Below, in pieces: positions 26,437 through 35,157 of a stretch of 64,000 nt of DNA; the stretch's first letter is position 1, and the number at the start of each line of letters is the position of its first letter. The notes under the pieces are model-generated. The model worked only from the letters and a program-made list of their open reading frames with translations, ran no database searches and was not told the DNA's origin. The stretch spans positions 248,001 through 312,000 of the forward strand of contig NZ_LR027852.1 in NCBI RefSeq assembly GCF_900607235.1. The letters run 5' to 3'. A program made the translations under genes and the position numbers. This DNA is from Olivibacter jilunii (GTDB lineage: Bacteria; Bacteroidota; Bacteroidia; Sphingobacteriales; Sphingobacteriaceae).

Positions 26437-27687
26437 ATGACAGCAGAGATTATAACCATAGGCGATGAAATACTGATTGGTCAAATCGTGGATACCAATT
26501 CCGCCTGGATTGCCCAACAATTAAACCATATCGGAATCGCACTGGTGCAAATCACTTCCATCGCAGATCAAGGGGATGCGATTAGGCAAGCGTTAAGTTC
26601 GGCTACCTCACGTGCCGATATTATACTATGTACAGGCGGTTTAGGCCCCACAAAGGACGATGTTACCAAGCAAACGTTGGCGACTTATTTTAATACTACC
26701 TTGGTTCGCGATGTTGACGTTCTTGCCCATGTCGAATCTATATTTAAGAAGTTCAATAGGCCAATGCTGGAAGTCAATAACAGGCAAGCAGATGTTTTGG
26801 CCAACGCCCGGGTTTTGCATAATGAAACGGGCACGGCTCCGGGTATGTGGATTGAGGAGAACGAAAAAATATACATCATTATGCCTGGGGTGCCTACCGA
26901 AATGAAGTACCTGATGCAAAACGAGGTGCTACCCAAGTTGCAAGGATTACCTAACCAGTATGCTATTTCCCATCGCTCTATATTAACTGCGGGAATCGGC
27001 GAATCTTTCCTTGCGGAGAAATTGCATTCATTTGAAGAAGATTTACCACCACATATCCATTTGGCATACTTACCTAAATTCGGACAGGTGCGTTTACGGC
27101 TAACGGGCAGTAGCTTAATGGAGCAGGCTCTCGAAAAAGAAATGGAGGCTTATAGCAGTACACTAATGGAGCTTGTAAAGCCTTATTTCGTTGGAGAAGG
27201 CGATGTCTTATTGGAACAACAGTTATTAACGCGTTTAAAAAATCATCAATTAAGCTTATCTACCGCGGAAAGTTGCACCGGTGGCTACTTAAGTCACCTG
27301 ATTACTAGCCTGCCCGGGAGTAGTGCGGTTTTTAAAGGAGGCGTGGTATCTTATAGCAATGAGTTAAAGGAACAGGTTCTTGGAGTACGGGCTAGCACCT
27401 TAGCTGCCTATGGCGCTGTAAGTGAGCAAGTAGCTTTGGAAATGGCGTTAGGAGCTCAAAAAAACTTCAAAACCGATTATAGTATGGCTATTACCGGAAT
27501 TGCAGGGCCGGACGGTGGAACGGATGATAAGCCGGTTGGGACTGTTTGGATTGCCGTTGCAGGCAAAGAAGGGGCCAAAGCAAAATTATTTAACTTTGGG
27601 AAAATACGGTTGCCTAATATTGAACGTTCAGCCGCAAATGCCCTGGTTATGCTTTTTTATCTGCTGAAAGAAGAACTTGTTGACTAG
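26437..27687 (+). CDS. cinA: CinA: nicotinamide-nucleotide amidohydrolase / competence-inducible protein
   Basis: A 416-residue two-domain cytosolic protein. The N-terminal MoCF-like domain (residues 1-170) reads AEIITIGDEILIGQIVDTNSAW, CTGGLGPTKDDVTKQTLA and ETGTAPGMWIEEN. A linker domain follows (about 175-250). The C-terminal PncC-type deamidase (about 255-416) shows STAESCTGGYLSHLITSLPGSS, FKGGVVSYSNELK and ITGIAGPDGGTDDKPVGTVWIAV. Family members hydrolyse NMN to recycle pyridine nucleotides and, in the long form, also have ADP-ribose pyrophosphatase activity. The name comes from co-regulation with competence in Streptococcus. It follows lptD on the same strand across 170 bases of 7-bp repeats and is followed by a long spacer before the E2 gene. 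Confidence 0.94.
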   Translation: MTAEIITIGDEILIGQIVDTNSAWIAQQLNHIGIALVQITSIADQGDAIRQALSSATSRADIILCTGGLGPTKDDVTKQTLATYFNTTLVRDVDVLAHVESIFKKFNRPMLEVNNRQADVLANARVLHNETGTAPGMWIEENEKIYIIMPGVPTEMKYLMQNEVLPKLQGLPNQYAISHRSILTAGIGESFLAEKLHSFEEDLPPHIHLAYLPKFGQVRLRLTGSSLMEQALEKEMEAYSSTLMELVKPYFVGEGDVLLEQQLLTRLKNHQLSLSTAESCTGGYLSHLITSLPGSSAVFKGGVVSYSNELKEQVLGVRASTLAAYGAVSEQVALEMALGAQKNFKTDYSMAITGIAGPDGGTDDKPVGTVWIAVAGKEGAKAKLFNFGKIRLPNIERSAANALVMLFYLLKEELVD

Positions 27688-28019
27688 TTATTTGGTTGAG
27701 TAGTTAAATAGGTAAGTTGTTGATACCAGTATGATAACCGAACAAAGTGAGTTCATGAACACTTTGGAAATAAGCAGCTAGTGAATAAGCATTGAGGCCG
27801 GTACTCGCAGCCGGCAGGCAGGTGTCCTGTGCTCGCAATGGCAACTCAGCGCAATGGGAACCGGTGCAACTGATAGTTGATTTCTGAAGCCCAATAGCTT
27901 AAAAACAAATAACGAGTAACTAATGGCTGTTTTTAACGAATTTTATTCTGTTCTGTTTTATTTTTTTAGATATTGTTGTAACTTACGACGCTTAATGCAA
28001 ATTAATTAGATATCACATT
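27688..28019. other. Intergenic spacer between cinA and the E2 gene
   Basis: I see no gene in these 332 bases. The first 40 bases show weak 7-bp periodicity. A GC-rich patch at 27795-27870 contains CCGG palindromes. AATAACG-AGTAACT at 27908-27921 repeats heptamers of the array at 29406. The last 100 bases are AT-rich and likely hold the E2 promoter, although no clean TAnnTTTG is present. Confidence 0.5.
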
Positions 28020-29363
28020 ATGGCTAGATATAATTTACTCCTTCCGGCGATGGGCGAAAGTGTGTCTGAAGCAACTATAATAAATTGGGTAAAACAACCT
28101 GGTGATATAGTAAATGTCGACGATATCATCGTAGAAATTGCAACAGACAAGGTCGACTCTGAAGTGCCATCACCCGTAGCCGGGAAATTGATTGAGCAGC
28201 GCTTTCAACATGACGAAGTGGTTCAAGTTGGAGAAGTCCTTGCCGTTTTGGAGATGGAGGGGGATGATGAAGAATTGGCGATGAGTGCAGCCACATTAAA
28301 TGAGCCTTTGATAGAAGAGAAAATTCCTTCTACTAGCACGGAAATTCCGGGGCTGCAGCAATTGGTAACGGATGATCGGGTGAAGGAAGAGGAACCGGTA
28401 GGGGATGCGGGTCGTTTTTACTCACCCTTAGTTCGCAATATTGCCCAGGAGGAAGGCATATCAACAGACGAACTTGAGCGTATTCAAGGTACGGGATTGG
28501 ATGGTCGTGTCACTAAGCAAGATTTACTGGATTATCTGGCCAGGCGGGCTAGTCAAACTGATCAAGGGGGGCAGGTTTCCGATGAGGGAGTAGGTTCTCC
28601 TAATCCGCCCGAGCCTGTGAAAAATATCGAACCGGCAGCGGTGAGCGTTTCGGGAAAGGATGAGATTATTGAAATGGATAGAATGAGGCGGCTTATTGCT
28701 GAGCATATGGTTCATAGCGTACAAACAGCTCCGCATGTTTGCTCATTTGTAGAAGCAGATGTTACCAATTTGGTGAATTGGCGAAATAAGATCAAAGATA
28801 GTTTTCAACAGAGAGAAAATGAAAAGCTCACTTTTACGCCTATCTTTATCGAAGCTGTCGTAAAAGCAATTAAAGATTTTCCCATGATTAATATTTCGGT
28901 GAAAGGTACTCAGATTATTAAAAAGCATGATATCAATATCGGTATGGCGACAGCCCTGCCAAATGGCAACCTGATTGTACCTGTCATTAAAAATGCGAAG
29001 GATTTAAGTTTGGTGGGAATCACGAAATCGGTTAATGATCTGGCTTTTCGCGCTAGAAATAATAAATTAAAACCTGACGAGACCCAAGGAGGTACTTTCA
29101 CCTTAACTAACATAGGTTCTTTCGGAAATGTAATGGGAACGCCTATTATTAATCAGCCACAAGTGGCTATTTTAGCTGTAGGGACGATCACGAAAAAGCC
29201 GGCAGTTATTGAAACTGAATTTGGGGATGTCATAGGCATTCGGCACATGATGTTTTTATCTTTGTCTTATGATCACCGCGTGGTGGATGGTGCCCTGGGC
29301 GGCATGTTTGTACGGCGTGTAGCGGACTATCTGGAGAAATGGGATATGAGTAGAACGGTTTGA
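28020..29363 (+). CDS. 2-oxo acid dehydrogenase E2 component (dihydrolipoamide acyltransferase)
   Basis: A 447-residue acyltransferase core of a 2-oxo acid dehydrogenase complex. One lipoyl domain (residues 1-80) carries the lipoylated Lys in EIATDKVDSEVPSPV. The peripheral subunit-binding domain lies near residues 138-175 (FYSPLVRNIAQEEGISTDELE, with GTGLDGRVTKQDLLDYL). Flexible linkers rich in Pro, Ser and Glu flank it. The catalytic domain (about 220-447) holds MRRLIAEHMVHSVQTAPHV and the active-site SYDHRVVDGALGGMFV near the end. One lipoyl domain and the overall length suit a branched-chain or general 2-oxo acid complex, but pyruvate cannot be excluded. E1 and E3 genes are absent from the window, which is usual for this phylum. 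A heptamer array follows the stop. Confidence 0.9.
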   Translation: MARYNLLLPAMGESVSEATIINWVKQPGDIVNVDDIIVEIATDKVDSEVPSPVAGKLIEQRFQHDEVVQVGEVLAVLEMEGDDEELAMSAATLNEPLIEEKIPSTSTEIPGLQQLVTDDRVKEEEPVGDAGRFYSPLVRNIAQEEGISTDELERIQGTGLDGRVTKQDLLDYLARRASQTDQGGQVSDEGVGSPNPPEPVKNIEPAAVSVSGKDEIIEMDRMRRLIAEHMVHSVQTAPHVCSFVEADVTNLVNWRNKIKDSFQQRENEKLTFTPIFIEAVVKAIKDFPMINISVKGTQIIKKHDINIGMATALPNGNLIVPVIKNAKDLSLVGITKSVNDLAFRARNNKLKPDETQGGTFTLTNIGSFGNVMGTPIINQPQVAILAVGTITKKPAVIETEFGDVIGIRHMMFLSLSYDHRVVDGALGGMFVRRVADYLEKWDMSRTV

Positions 29364-29366
29364 TTC

Positions 29367-29401
29367 GTTGCTTGTTAATCGTTGTTGGTTGTTCGTTCTA
29401 G
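29367..29401 (+). repeat. GTTGxxx heptamer block after the E2 gene
   Basis: Five 7-mers, GTTGCTT, GTTAATC, GTTGTTG, GTTGTTC, GTTCTAG, begin 3 bases after the stop codon. GGTTGTTC can pair with GAACAACC of the array starting at 29406, forming a hairpin between oppositely oriented blocks. Confidence 0.8.
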
Positions 29402-29405
29402 CAGG

Positions 29406-29517
29406 AACAACCAGTAACCAATAACGAGTAACCGGTAATTAACAACTAGTAACAAATAACTAGTAACGAATAACTAGTAACGAATAACTAGTAACAAATA
29501 ACTAGTAACAAATAACT
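29406..29517 (+). repeat. AACAACC/AATAACT-AGTAACA heptamer array
   Basis: Sixteen 7-mers in exact phase. The first six are degenerate (AACAACC, AGTAACC, AATAACG, AGTAACC, GGTAATT, AACAACT). The last ten alternate AGTAACA or AGTAACG with AATAACT, giving a 14-bp unit repeated five times. It is the longest array of the family in the window. Confidence 0.95.
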
Positions 29518-29569
29518 AAATAAAGCATTAGATTTTTCTAATATTTTATTCATTCCGACAAAATTTTAA

Positions 29570-29577
29570 TAGCTTTG
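29570..29577 (+). promoter_or_regulatory. Candidate -7 element for tatA
   Basis: TAGCTTTG matches TAnnTTTG; the -33 region is weak. A second match, TAGGTTTG, lies at 29612-29619. Either would fit a start at the ATG at 29639. Confidence 0.4.
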
Positions 29578-29638
29578 ATAATTGATTTGTGCAAACGGAC
29601 TTAAATTTTATTAGGTTTGTTTGGCTGAAATAGAGACT

Positions 29639-30091
29639 ATGATGTTAAGTTCAATTTTATTATTTCTCAATATAGGTGGATCTGAAATGATGCTGATTTT
29701 ATTGGTGGCATTGTTTCTGTTTGGAGGTAGAAAACTTCCGGAATTGGCAAGAGGCTTAGGCAGAGGGATTCGAGAGTTTAAAGATGCTTCCGAATCTATC
29801 AAAAAAGATATTAACGATCAGATTAATAATTTCGGAAAAGATCTGGATGTTTCGGATACCGGCAGCCAACAGGAAACTACCCGGACGAAGGCGCCAACCG
29901 AACAAGTGGATGATTATAGTGATGGGGGGCATCGTCAACCCGAATACTATGGCAGTCAAACCAATTATTACGGCGGTACCTCTGCCGATCCAAGTCCATC
30001 GGGAAATTATAGTCCCATAGCTTCCCCTTCAGAGGATACTTCAGCAAAGCCTGAAGAAAATGAAAATAAAAATAAGGATCAACAAGCATAA
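29639..30091 (+). CDS. tatA: Twin-arginine translocase subunit TatA/TatE
   Basis: A small inner-membrane subunit of the Tat system, which exports folded proteins with twin-arginine signals. Residues after the start form one membrane helix (SEMMLILLVALFLFGG). The conserved hinge GGRKLPELARGLGRGIREFKDA and the amphipathic helix follow, then a long polar tail rich in Pro, Ser, Asn and Tyr. I choose the ATG at 29639 over an in-frame TTG at 29621, because the TTG form would add a charged MAEIET before the helix and sits on a possible -7 element. The tail of about 90 residues is longer than in E. coli TatA. TatC is not in the window. Two probable Tat clients are (54653 and 55852). A clear terminator overlaps the stop codon. 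Confidence 0.9.
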   Translation: MMLSSILLFLNIGGSEMMLILLVALFLFGGRKLPELARGLGRGIREFKDASESIKKDINDQINNFGKDLDVSDTGSQQETTRTKAPTEQVDDYSDGGHRQPEYYGSQTNYYGGTSADPSPSGNYSPIASPSEDTSAKPEENENKNKDQQA

Positions 30092-30114
30092 AGCCCTACA
30101 TAAGGGCTTTTTTT
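30090..30114 (+). terminator. Rho-independent terminator of tatA
   Basis: AAAGCCCT (30090-30097), a 5-base loop, AGGGCTTT (30103-30110) and a T-run. The hairpin starts inside the TAA stop codon. Confidence 0.9.
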
Positions 30115-30225
30115 ATATCCTCTTTCTTTCCACCTCCCTTGCTTCTTAAAGTAAAATACCTCAATTTCGCAGCAGTAAAAAACCGAGCCTAATAAAGGTA
30201 AGGTAAAACAAAATATCTATTAATC

Positions 30226-32466
30226 ATGCTAACACACGAACAGCGTATTGCCAGCGATCTGTCTTTAAATGATAGACAGGTGCGGACTACCATTCAACTT
30301 TTGGACGAAGGGGCTACCGTTCCATTTATTTCGCGTTATCGGAAGGAATTGACAGGTAGCTTGGACGAAATACAGGTGGCAGCCATAAGAGATCGAATAG
30401 GGCAGCTACGCGATCTTGATAAGAGACGTGAAGCGATTATCAAATCACTTACCGAATTAGGCAAGCTAAGCCCCGAGCTGCAAAGCAAGCTGGAAGAAGC
30501 AGAAACGATGGCTGTATTGGAAGATATCTATTTGCCGTACAAGCCAAAACGAAAAACCAGAGCTTCTGTAGCTAGAGAGAAAGGCTTAGAACCATTGGCG
30601 GATTGGTTGCTGAAACAGGAACAAAGTAGCGTCGAAGATTTTGCTGCAACTTTTGTTAATGACGAGAAAGGCGTAAGCTCTGTAGAGGAAGCTTTAGCGG
30701 GGGCACGTGATATATTGGCGGAAACAATTGCCGAACATGCGGAAACGCGCGCTCAAATGCGTGATTTTTTCATGGAAAACGGCTCTTTTGCTTCTAGAGT
30801 AGTGCCCGGTAAGGAGGAAGAGGCCATCAAATATAAAGACTATTACGAGTGGACAGAACCTCTAAAAGCGGCCCCTTCTCATCGCATATTGGCTATGCGA
30901 CGTGGAGAGAAGGAACAAATGCTGTATTTGGATGTTGAAGTACCGGATGATGAGGCAATCGCGCTTATCGATAATCGTTTCGTTAAGAATGCAAGTCCTG
31001 CCGCTTTACAAATCCGTTTAGCCGTTCAAGATAGCTTTAAGCGTTTGCTTAAACCATCTATGGAAACAGAAGTTCGTTTAATTACCCGCAAGCGCGCAGA
31101 TGAGGAAGCGATTCGTGTTTTCGCCGAAAACGCCCGCCAATTATTGTTAGCGGCTCCTATGGGAAGTAAACGGACATTAGCTATTGACCCTGGTTTTCGG
31201 ACGGGTTGTAAAGTCGTCTGCCTGGATGAACAAGGGAAATTGCTTACCAATACTACGGTTTATCCGCATAATGGCACTGCAAAAGAAGCTGAAGCTGCTC
31301 ACCAAATCCAGCTGCTCGTAAAACAATATCAAATTGAAGCGATTGCTATTGGAAATGGTACGGCTGGTAGGGAAACGGAAGATTTTGTTCGAAAATTGCA
31401 AATACCGGATGTGATCGTCGTGATGGTCAATGAAAGCGGAGCGTCCATTTACTCAGCCTCCGAAGTAGCGCGAGAAGAGTTTCCGGATTATGATATTACC
31501 GTTAGGGGAGCCGTCTCCATTGGCCGCCGATTGATGGATCCTTTGGCAGAATTAGTGAAAATCGACCCCAAATCAATTGGCGTTGGTCAATACCAACACG
31601 ACGTTGATCAAAATAAATTACAGGAATCGCTTGCAGATACCGTTATAAGCTGTGTAAATGCGGTTGGAGTGGAACTGAATACCGCTTCAAAGCAAATCTT
31701 AGCTTATGTTTCCGGATTAGGTCCGGCACTGGCCCAGAGCATTGTTGAATACCGGAATCAACATGGCGCTTTTAGAAGGCGCGCTGATTTGAAAAAAGTG
31801 CCGCGACTGGGTGAAAAAGCCTTCGAACAAGCAGCTGGGTTTTTACGTATCAGAGGAGCAGAGAATCCCTTGGATGCAAGTGCAGTTCACCCCGAACGTT
31901 ATGCATTGGTAGAAGAGATGGCTAAAGACTTGGGGCATGAGGTGAACAGCTTATTAAAGGACGAGAAGCTAAGAAAAAGTATTCCCCTGAATAAATACGT
32001 GTCAGAAGAAGTCGGTCTACCAACGTTGAATGATATTTTAGCCGAGCTTTCTAAACCGGGCCTCGATCCGCGTGAAAAGTTTGAAACGTTCTCCTTTACA
32101 GAAGGCGTTAATACGGTAAATGACTTAAAAGTAGGGATGAAACTTCCGGGAATCGTTACCAATATTACCAACTTCGGGGCTTTTGTCGATATCGGTGTGC
32201 ATCAAGACGGCTTAGTGCATTTAAGTCAAATGGCTAATCGCTTTATCAAGGATCCAAATGAAGTAGTAAAAGTACATCAGCAGGTAGAAGTGACGGTTAT
32301 CGAAGTGGATGCAAATAGAAATCGGATTTCTTTAAGTATGAAGACCGAAGAAAAAGCACCGCAAGCTAAAAAGCACGACCGCAAGGGCGTCAAGCCGGAA
32401 AAACGTCAGTCGCCTGAAACGGATATGGCTGCTAAGCTAGCTGCACTGAAAAGCAAATTTTCTTAA
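30226..32466 (+). CDS. Tex-family transcription accessory / RNA-binding protein
   Basis: A 746-residue cytosolic protein of the Tex family, which binds nucleic acid through a C-terminal S1 domain and influences transcription. The N-terminal helical region (TVPFISRYRKELTGSLDEIQV, YLPYKPKRKTRASVAREKGLEPLADWLL) precedes the YqgF-like RNase H fold (RTLAIDPGFRTGCKVVCLD, near residue 320). Helix-hairpin-helix motifs follow, with RRLMDPLAELVKIDPKSIGVGQYQHDV and YRNQHGAFRRRADLKKVPRLG. The S1 domain lies at about residues 635-705 (GIVTNITNFGAFVDIGVHQDGLVHLSQMA). The tail is basic. It is complete and of typical length. A strong hairpin with a T-run starts 11 bases after its stop and overlaps the next gene's start. 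Confidence 0.95.
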   Translation: MLTHEQRIASDLSLNDRQVRTTIQLLDEGATVPFISRYRKELTGSLDEIQVAAIRDRIGQLRDLDKRREAIIKSLTELGKLSPELQSKLEEAETMAVLEDIYLPYKPKRKTRASVAREKGLEPLADWLLKQEQSSVEDFAATFVNDEKGVSSVEEALAGARDILAETIAEHAETRAQMRDFFMENGSFASRVVPGKEEEAIKYKDYYEWTEPLKAAPSHRILAMRRGEKEQMLYLDVEVPDDEAIALIDNRFVKNASPAALQIRLAVQDSFKRLLKPSMETEVRLITRKRADEEAIRVFAENARQLLLAAPMGSKRTLAIDPGFRTGCKVVCLDEQGKLLTNTTVYPHNGTAKEAEAAHQIQLLVKQYQIEAIAIGNGTAGRETEDFVRKLQIPDVIVVMVNESGASIYSASEVAREEFPDYDITVRGAVSIGRRLMDPLAELVKIDPKSIGVGQYQHDVDQNKLQESLADTVISCVNAVGVELNTASKQILAYVSGLGPALAQSIVEYRNQHGAFRRRADLKKVPRLGEKAFEQAAGFLRIRGAENPLDASAVHPERYALVEEMAKDLGHEVNSLLKDEKLRKSIPLNKYVSEEVGLPTLNDILAELSKPGLDPREKFETFSFTEGVNTVNDLKVGMKLPGIVTNITNFGAFVDIGVHQDGLVHLSQMANRFIKDPNEVVKVHQQVEVTVIEVDANRNRISLSMKTEEKAPQAKKHDRKGVKPEKRQSPETDMAAKLAALKSKFS

Positions 32467-32476
32467 TAATGTTTGG

Positions 32477-32527
32477 AAAAACCACTACTTTCGTGTTGCA
32501 TGAACATACAAAGTAGTGGTTTTTTTA
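32477..32527 (+). terminator. Terminator hairpin of tex overlapping the next gene's start codon
   Basis: A 15-bp stem (AAAA plus ACCACTACTTT at 32477-32491, pairing with AAAGTAGTGGT plus TTTT at 32510-32524), an 18-base loop and a T-run. The ATG of the symporter gene (32500) lies in the loop and the 3' arm is coding sequence. It may end tex transcription or control the symporter. Confidence 0.75.
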
Positions 32528-33720
32528 AAAACTATAGCAATATCCTTTTATTGCTATTAGGCATCATTATAGGAAGCCTGGTTGGGCTTTTTTCTCCCGA
32601 CTTTGTTGTTCACCTAAAACCTATCGGTGATATTTTTCTTAACCTACTTTTTACAGCAGTCATTCCGCTTATCTTTTTTGCGATTGCATCGGCCGTGGCG
32701 AGTATCGATCAAGGGCAAAAACTCGGACGTATTTTGTCGACCATGATGCTTGTCTTTTTGATGACGATTATCATTGCAGCGGTTTTCACTATCTTTTGTG
32801 TCTGGCTGTTCCCCCTAGGCAACCAACTTGCTGATACAACACATGCCAATGTATCCCTCAACAAGGGAGACCAAGAAAGTTGGGGAGAACGCGCCGTTTC
32901 TTTTGTGACGGTAAACGAATTTAACCAATTACTTTCGCGTGAGCACATGCTCGCGTTTATCATCTTCTCTTTTTTAGTGGGTATAGCTGCATTGCGATCG
33001 GGAGCCCCGGGCGAGCCGTTTCGTCGGTTCCTTTCTTCCGGCAATGAAGTAATGAAAAACCTGTTGGTTTATGTGATGAAATTGGCTCCTGTGGGTTTGG
33101 GTGCCTATTTTGCTTATCAAGTAGGTACTGTTGGGCCGCAACTGTTCGGACTGTATGCGAAGCCTATGGCTGTTTATTATGCCGGCGGACTGGTTTATTT
33201 CTTCGTTTTCTTTAGCATTTATGCATTTATAGGAGGAGGAGGCCGCGGTATTAAACTTTTCTGGCGGAATAATATTTTGCCATCGCTTACTGCAATTAGC
33301 ACCTGCAGCAGTATTGCTGTGATTCCACCGAATTTGGATGCAGCCAAACGGATTGGCATACAAGAGCCTGTGGCAAATGTAGTGATACCGCTCGGGGCGT
33401 CATTGCATAAAAATGGCTCGTCCATGTCCTCCATTATTAAAATTGCGGTAGCTTTTGCGTTGATGGGTAAGCCTTTTATGGAACCGGGAACTTTATTGTT
33501 AGCGATTGGCCTAACGGTTTTGGTCAGCATCGTTGCCGGCGGCATCCCCAATGGCGGATATATTGGAGAGATGCTCATGATTTCAGCCTATCATTTACCG
33601 ATCGAGGCAGTGCCGGCTGTAATGATTATTGGCACATTAGTTGACCCAATGGCTACCTTGCTGAATGCTACGGGGGATACCGTCGCGGCGATGATCGTAG
33701 ATCGATGGGTCAAACAATAG
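32500..33720 (+). CDS. Dicarboxylate/amino acid:cation symporter (DAACS/SDF family)
   Basis: A 406-residue secondary transporter of the GltP/DctA family, which takes up glutamate, aspartate or C4-dicarboxylates with H+ or Na+. About eight membrane helices are visible, starting with NILLLLLGIIIGSLVGLFSP. Family marks are the serine-rich reentrant loop TAISTCSSIAVIPPNLDAAKR (usually a triple Ser; here one position is Cys), LGASLHKNGSSMSSIIKIA, GGIPNGGYIGEM and NATGDTVAAMIVDRW for substrate and cation binding. I prefer the ATG at 32500 over the TTG at 32473. Both lie inside the terminator-like hairpin behind tex, so expression may depend on a promoter within tex or on read-through. Exact substrate undetermined. 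A short inverted repeat (33731-33754) follows the stop. Confidence 0.88.
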   Translation: MNIQSSGFFKNYSNILLLLLGIIIGSLVGLFSPDFVVHLKPIGDIFLNLLFTAVIPLIFFAIASAVASIDQGQKLGRILSTMMLVFLMTIIIAAVFTIFCVWLFPLGNQLADTTHANVSLNKGDQESWGERAVSFVTVNEFNQLLSREHMLAFIIFSFLVGIAALRSGAPGEPFRRFLSSGNEVMKNLLVYVMKLAPVGLGAYFAYQVGTVGPQLFGLYAKPMAVYYAGGLVYFFVFFSIYAFIGGGGRGIKLFWRNNILPSLTAISTCSSIAVIPPNLDAAKRIGIQEPVANVVIPLGASLHKNGSSMSSIIKIAVAFALMGKPFMEPGTLLLAIGLTVLVSIVAGGIPNGGYIGEMLMISAYHLPIEAVPAVMIIGTLVDPMATLLNATGDTVAAMIVDRWVKQ

Positions 33721-33730
33721 GCTGTTGACT

Positions 33731-33754
33731 TAGGACGATGATACTTACGTCCTA
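33731..33754 (+). repeat. Short inverted repeat after the symporter
   Basis: TAGGACG (33731-33737) and CGTCCTA (33748-33754) flank ATGATACTTA. There is no T-run. The loop sequence resembles the TGATACT-TATGTCT units at 18091-18111, so it may be a remnant of a heptamer array. Confidence 0.5.
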
Positions 33755-33861
33755 TACCTTAGCCCTGTATTAAAATCTGTTCACTTTGTTCATTTTCAGT
33801 CTTTTTGTTGTTGCTGGTAGTTTAATCTCTATTTTTAAGTAGACCTAAATGATTTTTGAAG

Positions 33862-35157
33862 ATGGAATTTTCAGAAGATGTGCTTCACTATATCTGGAAG
33901 TATCGTTTGTATAAACACATTAACCTAACAACAAAAAGTGGTAAGCCGTTGATTGTTCTATCTCCCGGAATACTCAATAAAAATGCAGGACCCGATTTCG
34001 AACATAGTCGATTGATTATCGACAAAACCGAATGGGCCGGCACCATAGAGTTGCATCGAAGATCGTCTGATTGGTATGTGCATCAACACCAACAGGACGG
34101 TGCTTATAATAATGTTATTTTGCACGTTGTATACGAACATGATAAAGAAATCAGACTACCGGATGGCACCATTCCCGAGACTTTGGAATTGAAACCCATT
34201 ATAAATAATGAACTATTGGCCAAATACAACGCACTCATGCAGAGTACAGCTTGGATCCCCTGTCAGCAATATATGCCCAACATTGACTCTTTCATAATAG
34301 AACAGTGGCTGGAACGATTGCTGACCGAACGTTTGCAAGAAAAATCCGATGATCTGCGTAAACTTTTGATAGAGAAGAAAGACGATTGGGAAGAAGTAAC
34401 TTATGTTTTATTGGCACGGAACTTTGGTTTCAAAGTGAACGCAATGCCTTTTGAACTTTTAGCAAAAAATACTCCTTATAAGCTTATTAATAAAAACCGG
34501 CACCAGCCAAAAATGATTGAAGCACTTTTATTTGGTCAAGCCGGTTTATTAGAAAAAGACCATTTTAATGATCCTTATCCCAATGCTTTAAAACAAAATT
34601 ATAGCTATTTACAACGTCAGTATTCATTAACTCCTCTTCCTGTTTCTGTATGGAAATTTCTCCGTATGCGGCCTGCTAATTTTCCGACGATTCGCTTAGC
34701 TCAATTTGCCGCATGGTGTGCTCGCGAGAAGCACTTATTTTCAAAAATCCTTACATTGAAAAGTGTTGAGCAGTTTCGGTGTCTTTTTCAGGAGTTGCCT
34801 ATTCACGATTACTGGTGCGAACATTATATCTTCGATAAGATAACCAAGAAGCATAATCCAAGCCTAGGATTGAATTCTGTTGATAATATTATTGTGAACA
34901 CAGTCGTAACAATTTTGGTCGGCTATGGCAAATATGTTGGAAAAGAGACGTATCTTTACCGAGCAATTGGTTTATTGGAGCAGCTTGCAGGTGAAAGAAA
35001 TCGTGTCATGAACCAATTTGAAGAGTTAGGGCTTCAAGTTAAAACCGCAGCGGTTTCGCAAGCTTTGCTGCAATTGAAGCATAAATACTGCGATCGATAT
35101 AGATGTTTGGATTGTGGAATCGGGTTACAAGTATTTAAACAAAACAGGACGTTATGA
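33862..35157 (+). CDS. DUF2851-family protein
   Basis: A 431-residue cytosolic protein of a Bacteroidota family known only as DUF2851. Diagnostic stretches are SEDVLHYIWKYRLY at the start, SPGILNKNAGPDFEHSRL, AGTIELHRRSSDWYVHQHQ, YNNVILHVVYEHDKEI and the end with CDRYRCLDCGIGLQVFK, a possible metal-binding Cys cluster. The N-terminal third with GPDF, E-L-H and NVILHVV looks like a PD-(D/E)XK nuclease-type fold, but this is my inference. The start is the ATG at 33862; a TTG lies 6 bases earlier. Its stop overlaps the start of the PspC-like gene by 4 bases (ATGA), so the two are translationally coupled. Confidence 0.8.
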   Translation: MEFSEDVLHYIWKYRLYKHINLTTKSGKPLIVLSPGILNKNAGPDFEHSRLIIDKTEWAGTIELHRRSSDWYVHQHQQDGAYNNVILHVVYEHDKEIRLPDGTIPETLELKPIINNELLAKYNALMQSTAWIPCQQYMPNIDSFIIEQWLERLLTERLQEKSDDLRKLLIEKKDDWEEVTYVLLARNFGFKVNAMPFELLAKNTPYKLINKNRHQPKMIEALLFGQAGLLEKDHFNDPYPNALKQNYSYLQRQYSLTPLPVSVWKFLRMRPANFPTIRLAQFAAWCAREKHLFSKILTLKSVEQFRCLFQELPIHDYWCEHYIFDKITKKHNPSLGLNSVDNIIVNTVVTILVGYGKYVGKETYLYRAIGLLEQLAGERNRVMNQFEELGLQVKTAAVSQALLQLKHKYCDRYRCLDCGIGLQVFKQNRTL

